A stretch of DNA of 64,000 nucleotides from Hohaiivirga sp031546825 (GTDB lineage: Bacteria > Pseudomonadota > Alphaproteobacteria > Rhizobiales > Beijerinckiaceae), in contig JAVBJU010000031.1 of the NCBI GenBank assembly GCA_031546825.1, positions 73,516 to 137,515 on the forward strand, given 5' to 3'. The position numbers and the translations under genes are program-made. This document shows, in pieces, positions 34,097 through 42,727 of the stretch; positions within the stretch are counted from its first letter, which is position 1, and each line of letters starts with the position of its first letter. The notes under the pieces were generated by a model. That model ran no database searches, had not been told where the DNA came from, and worked only from the letters and a program-made list of their open reading frames with translations.

Positions 34097-35077
34097 ATGG
34101 TTGATGGCAAAGGTATTCTCGACGCGCTGCTCGGTGCAGCCTCGACAGGTGGCGGGCAAGCGAATAACGGCGCTGCTGGCGGTCTCGGCGATATTCTGGG
34201 CCAGGTACTGGGCGGCGCACAAGGCCAGCCGGGTCAGCAGGCCGGTGGCGGTCTTGGTGGGCTTCTCGGCCAGATGCTTGGCGGCGGTGGCCAGCAGGCG
34301 CAGGGTGGCGGTGGCCTTGGCGGGCTGCTCGGCCAGATCCTTGGCGGCGGCGGTGCTCCGCAGGCGCAGGCTGGTCAGCCGAGTGCTGGCGGTGGTCTGG
34401 GCGATATGCTCAGTCAGGTGCTCGCTGGTGCCGGCGGCGCTTCGAGCGGCGGTCTCATCGACGCGGTGAAGAATGTTGTCGCCAAGAACCCCGGATTGGT
34501 GCAGAGCGCAGCGATTGGCGCGGCCGGTCTGTTGCTCGGAACCCAGGCCGGACGTGGGCTGGCGACCAGTGCTGCCAAGCTCGGTGGCGTCGCCCTCATC
34601 GGCGGCCTTGCCTATCATGCTTTGAAGAATTTCCAGGCGAAGAATGATGCCACCGGAACGGCGGCTGCGGCGTTGCCTGCTCCTCATGAATATCACCCGG
34701 TCGCTTCAACGAGCGATGGCGCTCTCAAGCTCGTGCGGGCCATGATTGCCGCGGCGCTTGCCGATGGCAAGATCGACGAGAATGAACAGCGTCGCATCCT
34801 CGGTGAAATGTCGCAATCTGCACTGAGCGCCGATCAGAGCGCCTGGTTGCAGAACGAGATGACCAAGCCCGCTTCGGCCCAGCAGTTGGCCGCAACGGCA
34901 AGCTCGCCCCAGGAAGCGGTGGAAATCTACACCTCTGCGCGTATCGCCATCGATCCGGATACGGCACCCAACAAGGCGTTCTTGGCAAGTCTCGCCGCAG
35001 CATTGAACTTGCCGACACCGCTGGTCGTTGAACTCGATCAGGCCGTGGACAGCGTCAAAATCGAAGCCGGTGCTTGA
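34097..35077 (+). CDS. DUF533 / TerB-like membrane-associated protein with Gly/Gln-rich repeats
   Basis: The 326 residues start at the ATG preceded by GGAGGAGGC. Residues about 25-115 are low-complexity, with repeats of G-G-L-G-G-L-L-G-Q-x-L-G-G-G. A hydrophobic segment (about 135-180, with L-L-L-G-T-Q-A-G-R-G and a glycine-rich helix) follows. The C-terminal about 120 residues form the DUF533/TerB helical domain with the acidic motif A-L-A-D-G-K-I-D-E-N-E. The family resembles YebE-type inner-membrane proteins of unknown function. A strong terminator follows. Confidence 0.85.
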   Translation: MVDGKGILDALLGAASTGGGQANNGAAGGLGDILGQVLGGAQGQPGQQAGGGLGGLLGQMLGGGGQQAQGGGGLGGLLGQILGGGGAPQAQAGQPSAGGGLGDMLSQVLAGAGGASSGGLIDAVKNVVAKNPGLVQSAAIGAAGLLLGTQAGRGLATSAAKLGGVALIGGLAYHALKNFQAKNDATGTAAAALPAPHEYHPVASTSDGALKLVRAMIAAALADGKIDENEQRRILGEMSQSALSADQSAWLQNEMTKPASAQQLAATASSPQEAVEIYTSARIAIDPDTAPNKAFLASLAAALNLPTPLVVELDQAVDSVKIEAGA

Positions 35078-35104
35078 TCCGTTCAACCACCCGTAAATTA
35101 CTGG

Positions 35105-35134
35105 AAAAGCGCCGAATTTCGGCGCTTTTTCTTT
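35105..35134. terminator. Intrinsic terminator after the DUF533 gene
   Basis: AAAAGCGCCG / CGGCGCTTTT, a 10-bp stem with a 5-base loop, is followed by TCTTTTT. The A-run on the left makes it usable from both sides, serving the convergent AsmA gene too. Confidence 0.88.
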
Positions 35135-35161
35135 TTCAGTGGTGTCTTGTGCTTTTGATCG

Positions 35162-36895
35162 TCAGCGGGGGAGGCTGGTGCCATCGTCCGGGTGAAGCCG
35201 TGCGGAAAGTGCGCGCCATGGACCCGAGAGGATCAGGCTCGGAGAAGGCGCCGCCGCGCTGCCTCGTGGCGTAACTTTCAAGGTAAGCGTGCGGCGGGCG
35301 AGATCGATCTGGCCTTGCAGGCTCGCGGGTTCGCCGTTGCTTTGCAGGACGCCATCGGAAAACGCGCCTTCTCCTGCGGCAATCGGCATGGCGAATGCGC
35401 CGGTGGCAAAGCGGGTCTTTTCGTTTGAAGCCTGCAGCAATTGGGGTTGGTCGACTCTCATGGTCGCCAGGGCAGGCAGGTTGACGCCGTTGATCTCACC
35501 ATTCGCCACCGATATCGACAGCTTGCCATGGCTGCTTTTCAAGACAGCTTGCATGTCACTGCCGTGGCCTTCCAGTGAAATCTGTCCCCGCAAGGCACCG
35601 GTCAGCGGAACGTAACCATCGGTGCGGGCGGGGAGGAAGCGGGTAATATCGATATTGTCGACATTGCCCTGCAGTCGAATTTCCTTATCCAGCGCGGAAC
35701 CGGTCAACAGAAAGCGCCCTTTCACCGTGCCGTTCTCGAGTGAGGCGCGGGATAAGGTGGCCTCCAGCCGGTCGGGTTTGATGATGAGACCAAGCGCGAT
35801 ATCGGACAATTTCTGTGTACCGATCATGCCGGAGGCTATGGAAAGCCGGAGGTCTAGGTCGGCGCGATTGATGCCAGCATAGGACAGACTGGTGTTATCT
35901 TCGGCAACGGTCCTCAGCGGTGCCAGATAGTCGGTCAGGTCAAGATCATCGGTTGCTAATGTTCCTGAAATCATATTAGAGGCGGCGTCCACGCGGAAGG
36001 CCAGTGACCCTTCGAACCGGCTTTTGCCGAGCGTGATCTGCACCGCTGGCCAAGACACCACATTGCGTGTCGTGGTGAAAGCCCCTTCAAACGCGGTTTT
36101 TTCAAGAAGCGTTGAGAGGGGCAACGGCAAGTCTGCCCATTGCGTCAAGCGGCGCAGAGAGGCGCTGATAAATGATGATTTTCCGGCGAATGTGACATTG
36201 CGGCTGCGATCAAGCTGTACTGTTCCTGCTGCGGACAATTTGGAATCAAGGGCGGACACCTCAACCGAAAACGGCCCGGCTCTTCCGCTGAGGAGCGCGG
36301 CGGGCTGCACATTCGCCTTGCCGATGGTGATGGTTTCGCCGTTCCAGCGCAGGCTGCCGGTGAGCGAGAGCGGGTCTGCGTTTCCTGGCCAGTCGATGGC
36401 GGTGTTGATGTCAGTCAGGACGATATCGGGGTGGGTATGGCGCAGAACCCTCAGCGAGCCGTTCGTCGTCAGGAATTGACGGATGGGGCTGACAGAATTG
36501 CGCAATTGCATCCATGCCGCCCATTGGCTCCAGAAGCTCTCGTCCGTTCCGCGCACATCAAGTGTTGTTTTCCCATCTCTGAGCGCAACATCGGAAAGCT
36601 CCCTCTGCCCAAAGAGCAGGCTCCACCAGCCGATATGACCCCGGAATGTCGCATTTTGGATCACCAGCCGCCCGCCGATACCGCGGATTTCAACATTCTC
36701 CACCTTGAGACGCGGCCGGGGCAACAAGGACAGGGTGCTCCTGCCGTGGATGGTGACTTCAAGGTTGAAATCCTTATTCAATTGCCGGACGAGCATCTGC
36801 GCGGGGCTAGCCGATGTCAGCGCCCAAGCAGAAAGGGCGGCTGCGGCCGCGACGACGAGGCAAAGCGTCAGGATAATAGCGAGGCGACGGGTCAT
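35162..36895 (-). CDS. AsmA family protein
   Basis: AsmA-like proteins are inner-membrane-anchored, mostly periplasmic proteins thought to move phospholipids or affect outer-membrane assembly. The 577 residues have an N-terminal anchor helix (5-27) followed by the AsmA opening: Q-L-N-K-D-F-N-L-E-V-x-I-H-G, then L-P-R-P-R-L-K-V-E-N-V. A long beta-rich region carries a second AsmA motif near the C-terminus with L-x-G-x-I-D-L-A-R-R-T-L. It is a single gene, convergent with DUF533. Confidence 0.87.
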   Translation of the reverse strand: MTRRLAIILTLCLVVAAAAALSAWALTSASPAQMLVRQLNKDFNLEVTIHGRSTLSLLPRPRLKVENVEIRGIGGRLVIQNATFRGHIGWWSLLFGQRELSDVALRDGKTTLDVRGTDESFWSQWAAWMQLRNSVSPIRQFLTTNGSLRVLRHTHPDIVLTDINTAIDWPGNADPLSLTGSLRWNGETITIGKANVQPAALLSGRAGPFSVEVSALDSKLSAAGTVQLDRSRNVTFAGKSSFISASLRRLTQWADLPLPLSTLLEKTAFEGAFTTTRNVVSWPAVQITLGKSRFEGSLAFRVDAASNMISGTLATDDLDLTDYLAPLRTVAEDNTSLSYAGINRADLDLRLSIASGMIGTQKLSDIALGLIIKPDRLEATLSRASLENGTVKGRFLLTGSALDKEIRLQGNVDNIDITRFLPARTDGYVPLTGALRGQISLEGHGSDMQAVLKSSHGKLSISVANGEINGVNLPALATMRVDQPQLLQASNEKTRFATGAFAMPIAAGEGAFSDGVLQSNGEPASLQGQIDLARRTLTLKVTPRGSAAAPSPSLILSGPWRALSARLHPDDGTSLPR

Positions 36896-36917
36896 GCGTT
36901 TCCGAAAATAAGGAGTG

Positions 36918-37078
36918 AGAGGCCGTTTGATAAGTCACGGGCTTAGTGTCCGTTGAGGTTTTTTTGCCCGGCGAGGAACGATCACAGCCCTGATGTGTTC
37001 AACGGAGCGAAATCGTTGTGCTGTCCGGGACGAAAAAGAACCAACGGACCGACCCGACGGACTTATCAAACAGTCTCT
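36918..37078. repeat. Palindromic MITE-like element
   Basis: The ends AGAGGCCGTTTGATAAGTC (36918-36936) and the inverse at 37060-37078 pair at 17 of 19 positions. Similarity continues inward: CCGTTG and CCCGG blocks and a T-rich/A-rich tract occur on both arms at matching depth. The whole 161 bases could fold into one long imperfect hairpin. There is no open frame of substance. It lies between the AsmA and IclR genes and interrupts nothing. A small non-autonomous mobile element is the best reading. Confidence 0.68.
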
Positions 37079-37272
37079 GAAGCTTAGCATAACCTGTCCG
37101 ATGCCATAACGCATGAAAAATGTACCGCTCTCCACGAGAGTTTTGGGCGTTTTCTCTTTTTACTCAAATGATTGCTCTGCAACGAACGCATCGCGGGGCC
37201 TGAACCTTATCGATGCTGCCTCCCGTGTGACATTGTACACGCTTGGCGTCGACGCATAAGTCCATTATCTAG

Positions 37273-37291
37273 AACCATAGGTTTTGTATAA
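37273..37291 (+). promoter_or_regulatory. IclR gene promoter -10 and small palindrome
   Basis: TATAAT (37286-37291) is a perfect -10 only seven bases before the preferred ATG at 37299. AACC-ATA-GGTT (37273-37283) lies just upstream and is a possible operator for the regulator itself. No good -35 is visible. Confidence 0.5.
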
Positions 37292-37298
37292 TGAACTC

Positions 37299-38096
37299 AT
37301 GGTGAAACCTTCCATGCATTTGCCGGTGCCAGCCCTATGTAAGGGGTTCGATATTCTTGCCGTTGTGGCCAAGCGACCGGGTATCGGGTTCACCGATATC
37401 CGCAAGGCATTGAACTTGCCAAAAAGCAGCGCGCATACGTTGCTGCTCACCCTCAAGGGTGTCGGTGCCCTGCATAAGGAGGCCGATGGGGGATATGTGC
37501 TGGGGTTGCGGCTGTTTGAACTTGGCTCCATGGCAGCCATTCAGCGCAATGTGACCGATGCTGCCGTGTCCAGCCTGCGTCGCCTGGCGCACACGGTTCA
37601 ACTGACATGCCACCTCGGCGTGCTCGAAGGAACCGAAGCGGTTTATCTGGCCAAGCTCGAATGCGAGCAGCCGATTCGCATCAGTTCCTGGGTTGGCAAG
37701 CGCGTCTCTCTCCACAGTTCTTCGCTTGGAAAATCCCTTCTGGCATGGTTGCCCGAGGCGGAAGTGGATGCGCTCCTGGAGCAGCTCGAATGGGTGAAAA
37801 AACTGCCCAATACCATTCCTAACCAGGCGGCGTACCGGAAGCATCTCTCAATGGTCAGGGCGCAGGGTTGGGCCATTGATGACGAAGAGGATGTCCGCAA
37901 CTTGCGCTGTCTCGGTGCGCCGGTGCGCGATATGAGTGGTCGGGTGGTTGCAGCCATCAGCATGGCGGGCACCACATTCCAGATTGATGACAGCCGGATC
38001 GAAGATTTGAGCGGACGTTTATTGAGTACCGCCCACGAGATTTCCCAAACGCTGGGCTATAAGCCGCATGGGCCCTCTCCCGGTGAAGGGGAGTAA
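37299..38096 (+). CDS. IclR family transcriptional regulator
   Basis: The 265-residue protein has an N-terminal winged helix (about 10-70, with K-G-F-D-I-L, G-I-G-F-T-D-I-R-K-A-L and K-S-S-A-H-T-L-L). A GAF-like effector domain (about 85-255) carries L-G-K-S-L-L-A-W-L and the I-D-D-E-E-D-V-R-N-L-R-C-L-G-A-P-V-R-D block common to IclR proteins. The ATG at 37299 is used; a second at 37314 is possible. The perfect -10 so close to the ATG hints at a leaderless message. It is convergent with the LuxR gene, four bases apart. Its target operon is not clear. Confidence 0.9.
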   Translation: MVKPSMHLPVPALCKGFDILAVVAKRPGIGFTDIRKALNLPKSSAHTLLLTLKGVGALHKEADGGYVLGLRLFELGSMAAIQRNVTDAAVSSLRRLAHTVQLTCHLGVLEGTEAVYLAKLECEQPIRISSWVGKRVSLHSSSLGKSLLAWLPEAEVDALLEQLEWVKKLPNTIPNQAAYRKHLSMVRAQGWAIDDEEDVRNLRCLGAPVRDMSGRVVAAISMAGTTFQIDDSRIEDLSGRLLSTAHEISQTLGYKPHGPSPGEGE

Positions 38097-38099
38097 AGC

Positions 38100-39200
38100 T
38101 CATTCGCCATGGGCGCTATGATGGGGCAGGCGCGAGAGAACGCGGGCGAGTTCCACCTGATTTTGAGTGCCGGTTTTACGCAAAACCCGTTGGAGATGGA
38201 TGCGCGCGGTATTGGGCGATATCTGCATCATCTGTGCCGTTTCCTGCAATCGATAGCCCTGGCCAAAAACCTCCGCGAACTCGGCTTCGCGTTCGGAGAG
38301 CGAAAAGACTTTGGCCAGTGTTGAACACGATGCGCTCACGGCGGAATCGAAGTCGGTGATGATGAGCAGGGCACCGGGTTCGCTCATCACCTGTTTCATG
38401 GCGTGGAATGGTCTTACCTCAATGGCGTAACCAACCTTGCCGTCGCTGGCTGGAACCGAAACGATGCGCAAGTCATTGGGGGGGATGTCGTCCGCACCCC
38501 TGGACAGCGCCTTATCAAGTAGCATCTGCAAGGCCCGGTCACTGGCGGAGCGGGATATTCTGACCCGTCCGTTCGCCAGGGTCAGCCCATTGTTGCGGGC
38601 AAGTATGGATCTGGCACGGGCGTTCATGAACCGCATCTGGCAACTGCTGTCGATAACGACCATCCCCCAAGGCGATGTTTCAGCAACCACAGAACTGAGC
38701 ACACCCTGAGAGGCCACTTCGGTGAACCCCTTTGAAACGCTATGAATGGTCTGGATCGGGTCAAGCAGTTTGGACAGCATGGGCAGTGCGGCTGCCGGAT
38801 CAAATCCGGGCTCCGATTTGAGTACGACGCACCATGCCGTTGGTCGGTTATGTTCGGAGCCGCTGAGATAAGCGGTGAGGCACGTATGGTTGTCGCCAAG
38901 CGACCAACTGTCGAGTGCAGTTCCTTTGCGGGATGTGGAGAGCATGGCAGGCTGTGCTGCTGCCGCCGTCGCGCAATAGAACCAATGGCGGGCAATGGTC
39001 GCTTCAAGGTCGCTCACATGATCGATGCCCTTTGAGCGCCAACTGGCGAATATCTTGAACTCACTGTCAAATTCAACAACGATACTGCCTTCGGCCTCAA
39101 AAAACCGATTGAGCATGTCGAGTATCAGGCCCTGTGCGTGCACAGCGGAGTTCATGACCCGAGCCATCTGGGACAACACTTTATCCATCGTCGCTTCCAT
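38100..39200 (-). CDS. LuxR-family regulator with PAS-like domain, linked to the type I secretion locus
   Basis: The 366 residues have an N-terminal sensory region (1-170), a PAS-like segment (about 175-285, with W-G-M-V-V-I-D and F-M-N-A-R-A-R) and a C-terminal LuxR helix-turn-helix (about 295-355). The last contains S-L-S-E-R-E-A-E-F-A-E and I-S-P-N-T-A-R-I-H-L-Q-R-V-L-R-K-T. There is no receiver domain. It lies 71 bases downstream of the adaptor gene in the same direction, so it probably belongs to the secretion operon and may control it. Translation may start at the second Met (39188), which has a better GGAAG site. Confidence 0.85.
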   Translation of the reverse strand: MEATMDKVLSQMARVMNSAVHAQGLILDMLNRFFEAEGSIVVEFDSEFKIFASWRSKGIDHVSDLEATIARHWFYCATAAAAQPAMLSTSRKGTALDSWSLGDNHTCLTAYLSGSEHNRPTAWCVVLKSEPGFDPAAALPMLSKLLDPIQTIHSVSKGFTEVASQGVLSSVVAETSPWGMVVIDSSCQMRFMNARARSILARNNGLTLANGRVRISRSASDRALQMLLDKALSRGADDIPPNDLRIVSVPASDGKVGYAIEVRPFHAMKQVMSEPGALLIITDFDSAVSASCSTLAKVFSLSEREAEFAEVFGQGYRLQETAQMMQISPNTARIHLQRVLRKTGTQNQVELARVLSRLPHHSAHGE

Positions 39201-39271
39201 CTATGACCGGCTAAATTTGAAAGCCAGTTTCTCGTTGTCTTAATTTATTATGTCCGTTGGCCTGCTGGGTT

Positions 39272-40615
39272 TTACCGCTCACGGAAAGAGCGGTCGAAGC
39301 TGTCCATGACCGGTTTCAGCAGGTAAGATAAAAATGTTCGCTCGTTGGTTTTTGCAAAGATTTCCACCGGCATTCCCGGCGTCGATGTGAAGTTGGAGAC
39401 CTTGTGCAATTCGTTCTCGTCGATGGCGACGCGCACCACGTAGGTATTGGTGGCGATGCCAGCACGGCTCGCGCGTTCATCCGGGACGGCATCGGCGGAG
39501 ACATAGGTCACCTTTCCGGGCACCATGGGCGTTACCCGCTGATTGAGGGCAACCAGCCGCACCAGCGCAGCCTGTTGCACATGCACGCTGTCGATATCCT
39601 GCGGTCGCACGCGTGCCTCAATGATCAGGCTTTCATCCAGTGGCAGAAGCTCCAGCACGTCTTTGCCCGCACCAATCACGCCACCGGGAGTGTTGTAGTG
39701 CATCTTGACGACAGCGCCGCGCATGGGGGCCTTGATTTCAACGCGCGATGAGGCGTTCTCGGCAACCCGGATCCGTTCACGCACGTCATCAAGCTCGGTT
39801 TCGACATTGCGCAATTGTTCGGTGGCACCACGGACAAGCTCTGTCTTGGTTTGCAGAATGCGCTGCTCCTCACGCGAGATGCGTTCGCGGGCGTCCGATA
39901 CGGCGCCTTTCAATTGGCCTATCTGTCCCTCAAGCCCGGCTTTGGCACGCTCCAGTGCCAGATAGTCAGACTTGCGGACGTAGCCCTTTTCATAGAGATC
40001 CCGTTTGCCTTCGAGCTCTTCGATGATCAGAGTAAGCTGGTGTTTTACTGCGGTGATCTGGGTTTCGTTGCCGATGATACTTTCGCGGATAGACGAGATA
40101 CCGTCCGTGATGGCGGCCAGAGTGAATTTCAGATTGTCGCGGCGGGCCCTGAATTCCTTGAGCTGCCCTTCGATGATCGACGCGACATCTCTGTCCCCAT
40201 TGCCGTTGAGGAGTTCTGGTGGAAAGGTGGTGTCGGTATAGCCGGATATTTCCGCATTGAGGCGGGCGCGCAGCGCCAATGCCCTGATTTCACGCAGTTT
40301 AAGGCGGGACAGCTGGGCTTCCGGGTCGGTGGGGTCAAGCCGGATCAGCACCTGACCCTTGTTGACGACATCGCCTTCTTTGACGAGAAGTTCGCGGATG
40401 ACCCCGCCTTCAAGGTGTTGGATCATCTTGTTCTGGCCAGTGGCAACAAAGTTGCCGCCGGCAATCACTGCGCCCTGTATTGGGGCAACCGCAGCCCAGA
40501 GAAAAAAGCCGCCCACGCCGAAAATCAGGACAAACATGCCGATGAGGATCGGAGCGCGGATATTGCGGGGTACGCTGTCATACCAGTCTTTTCCGGGTTG
40601 TGCGATCTGTCTCAT
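39272..40615 (-). CDS. Type I secretion periplasmic adaptor (HlyD/PrtE family)
   Basis: This membrane-fusion protein bridges the ABC exporter to an outer-membrane TolC-like channel. The 447 residues contain one N-terminal membrane helix (about 20-43), the first half lipoyl motif V-A-T-G-Q-N-K-M-I-Q-H-L-E-G-G-V-I, and a long coiled-coil hairpin (about 90-290). The second lipoyl half and the HlyD beta-barrel region end with the family signature G-M-P-V-E-I-F near the C-terminus. The ATG at 40615 has AAGGAC at good spacing; 40651 would add 12 residues. No TolC gene is in the window. Confidence 0.92.
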   Translation of the reverse strand: MRQIAQPGKDWYDSVPRNIRAPILIGMFVLIFGVGGFFLWAAVAPIQGAVIAGGNFVATGQNKMIQHLEGGVIRELLVKEGDVVNKGQVLIRLDPTDPEAQLSRLKLREIRALALRARLNAEISGYTDTTFPPELLNGNGDRDVASIIEGQLKEFRARRDNLKFTLAAITDGISSIRESIIGNETQITAVKHQLTLIIEELEGKRDLYEKGYVRKSDYLALERAKAGLEGQIGQLKGAVSDARERISREEQRILQTKTELVRGATEQLRNVETELDDVRERIRVAENASSRVEIKAPMRGAVVKMHYNTPGGVIGAGKDVLELLPLDESLIIEARVRPQDIDSVHVQQAALVRLVALNQRVTPMVPGKVTYVSADAVPDERASRAGIATNTYVVRVAIDENELHKVSNFTSTPGMPVEIFAKTNERTFLSYLLKPVMDSFDRSFRER

Positions 40616-40660
40616 GCTACCGTCCTTATGGCTGTGCCTCGGGATATCCATATTGCCTGC

Positions 40661-42643
40661 TTATGCGGGGCGCTGCATCTGCACCGATGTCCCCGCATAA
40701 AGTGGTGGCGTCTGGGGGTGGGCGCGGCTTTGGGCATCCGCCATCTCTTCAATGCTGTCGCCTTTGCCCGAGAGGCGCGGTAGCACCTGATCGCGCTCGC
40801 CAAATGCCGCGACTTGACCGGCCTTGACGACACAGATGCGCTTGACGCATCGCAGGATGGATGGACGCTGCGTGACCAGAACCACGGTGATGCCCAGCTC
40901 TCCCGCGTGTTGAATCGCGCGTTCAAGAGCGGCTTCGCCATTGGGATCGAGATTGGCGTTGGGCTCGTCGAGAACGATCAGGCGCGGTTCGCTGTAGAAG
41001 GCACGGGCCAGCGCGATCTGCTGCTTTTGACCGCCAGAAAGAGGTGAGCCGTCAAGGCCGATCTCGGTCTCGTATCCATCGGGGAAGGTGGAGATCATGT
41101 CATGGACGCCAGCAAGCTGGGCGGCACGAGTCACCAACTCATCAGGCGCATCTTCGCGCAAGCGGGCGATATTGGCCTTGATGGTGCCGGGAAACAGCTC
41201 AATGTCTTGCGGTAGATAGCCGATATTCTCGCCAAGCTGACGGCGGTCCCAGTTGCGCAGGTCCATGAAGTCCAGACGCACCGCACCGGCGGTCGGGGCG
41301 ACGCAGCCAACCAGCATCCGCGCCAATGTCGATTTGCCGCCGCCCGAAGGTCCGACAATGGCGAGGCTGTCGCCGGGTTCAACCGCGAAGGTGATACCAT
41401 TGAGAATGGTGCGTTTGGTTCCTGGCGGAATGTAGAGCACTTTTTCCAGCGACAGGCGGCCTTCAGGCTTGGGCAGGATAATGCGTTCCGGCTCTTTGGC
41501 GCTGGTTTCGAGCAGGTTGCGAATGCGCCGCCATGCTGATTTGGCATGGACGCAGGAGCGCCAGCCCTCAATCGCGCCTTCCACGGGTGCCAGTGCGCGG
41601 CTGGCGATCAGCGAAGCAGCCACCGTCATACCGCCGGTCATTTCGCCTTTCATGGCGAGATAAGCACCGGAGCCGAGCAGGCAAATCTGGGTGATGAGGC
41701 GCAAAAGGCGCGACAGGCTGGAGATGTGCAGGTTGCGATCCATGCCGATCACCTGGCTGCGTAGCGATTGGGCATTTTCCTTGCCCCATAAAGAAATGCT
41801 TTCTTCTGTCATCCCCATTGCGCAGATGATCTGGGCGTTCCGGGCTTGGGCGGCGGCCTGCATATTGGCGCGGATGCCGTAATTGCCCGACTGGGAAAAG
41901 GGCTTTTCCGTTGCTCGTTCATTGACCAGCGCTAAGGCCAGCAGCGCAACGCACGCGCCGACCATGATGCAGCCAAGCACCGGGTGTATGAGAAAACCGG
42001 CAGCGAAATAGATTGGTGCGATGGGGGCGTCGAACAACAGAAGCATCACCGGCCCGGTCATGAACGAGCGCAACTGCTGCAAATCGCGCAATGCCTGCAC
42101 GTCACGCGAGGCGGCGGTATTGGCCGAGGCGAGTGCTGCCGCAAGAACCGGGCCGCCGAGCAATGCTTCGATTTGCATGGCGATGCGGGTGAGGAGATAA
42201 CGGCGCACGGAATCAAGGCTGACCATCATGATGAGCGCGCCACAGGCGACAACGGACAGCATGACCAGCGTATCCATGCTGCGGCTGGTGAGCACGCGAT
42301 CGGAAATTTGGAAAAGGTAGATTGGCACCGACAGCATCAGAATATTGATGGCAATCGAGAATGCACCAACGCTCAACATGCTGCGGCGAAAAGCTTCGCG
42401 CGCCGATTTCAGCGCTTCCTGACCGGCACGGGAAGGGGGCCGTTCGGTCTTTTTCTTTGGCGCTTTTTCCGGCGCTGTCCAACCGTTGGCATCAGTTTCG
42501 GAACTCTTCTGCTGACCTGCAGGTTCATCTGCCGCACTGGTCGCGGGGGGAACAGGAATTGCTCCCGCCAGAACCGGATCAGAAAACGGTGGCTTTGTGG
42601 GCGTGCGGAACTCTGGTTGGTCGCCGGTGATTGGCGTGGTCAT
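40661..42643 (-). CDS. Type I secretion ABC exporter (PrtD family)
   Basis: The inner-membrane ATPase of the secretion system. The 660 residues begin with an unusual disordered N-terminus of about 85 residues, rich in Pro, Lys and Glu. About six helices follow (95-370), then an ATPase domain with Walker A G-P-S-G-G-G-K-S-T, signature L-S-G-G-Q-K-Q-Q-I-A-L-A-R and Walker B L-I-V-L-D-E-P-N-A-N-L-D. There is no C39 peptidase or C39-like domain, so substrates should keep a C-terminal signal. It lies directly downstream of two repeat-protein genes. Confidence 0.92.
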   Translation of the reverse strand: MTTPITGDQPEFRTPTKPPFSDPVLAGAIPVPPATSAADEPAGQQKSSETDANGWTAPEKAPKKKTERPPSRAGQEALKSAREAFRRSMLSVGAFSIAINILMLSVPIYLFQISDRVLTSRSMDTLVMLSVVACGALIMMVSLDSVRRYLLTRIAMQIEALLGGPVLAAALASANTAASRDVQALRDLQQLRSFMTGPVMLLLFDAPIAPIYFAAGFLIHPVLGCIMVGACVALLALALVNERATEKPFSQSGNYGIRANMQAAAQARNAQIICAMGMTEESISLWGKENAQSLRSQVIGMDRNLHISSLSRLLRLITQICLLGSGAYLAMKGEMTGGMTVAASLIASRALAPVEGAIEGWRSCVHAKSAWRRIRNLLETSAKEPERIILPKPEGRLSLEKVLYIPPGTKRTILNGITFAVEPGDSLAIVGPSGGGKSTLARMLVGCVAPTAGAVRLDFMDLRNWDRRQLGENIGYLPQDIELFPGTIKANIARLREDAPDELVTRAAQLAGVHDMISTFPDGYETEIGLDGSPLSGGQKQQIALARAFYSEPRLIVLDEPNANLDPNGEAALERAIQHAGELGITVVLVTQRPSILRCVKRICVVKAGQVAAFGERDQVLPRLSGKGDSIEEMADAQSRAHPQTPPLYAGTSVQMQRPA

Positions 42644-42727
42644 CCTGATGTCTCCATTTTCTAATCGCTTGGGACGCCGCGGGCATCCGTTAGGCAGGCG
42701 GTCTTGGGGATCGTGGGTATTATTTCG

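Noticed and set aside
34140..34430. Repeated GGCGGTGGCC-like DNA as a possible CRISPR or satellite
   Set aside because: The repeats are in frame, encode the Gly/Leu/Gln-rich part of the DUF533 protein, and have no unique spacers.
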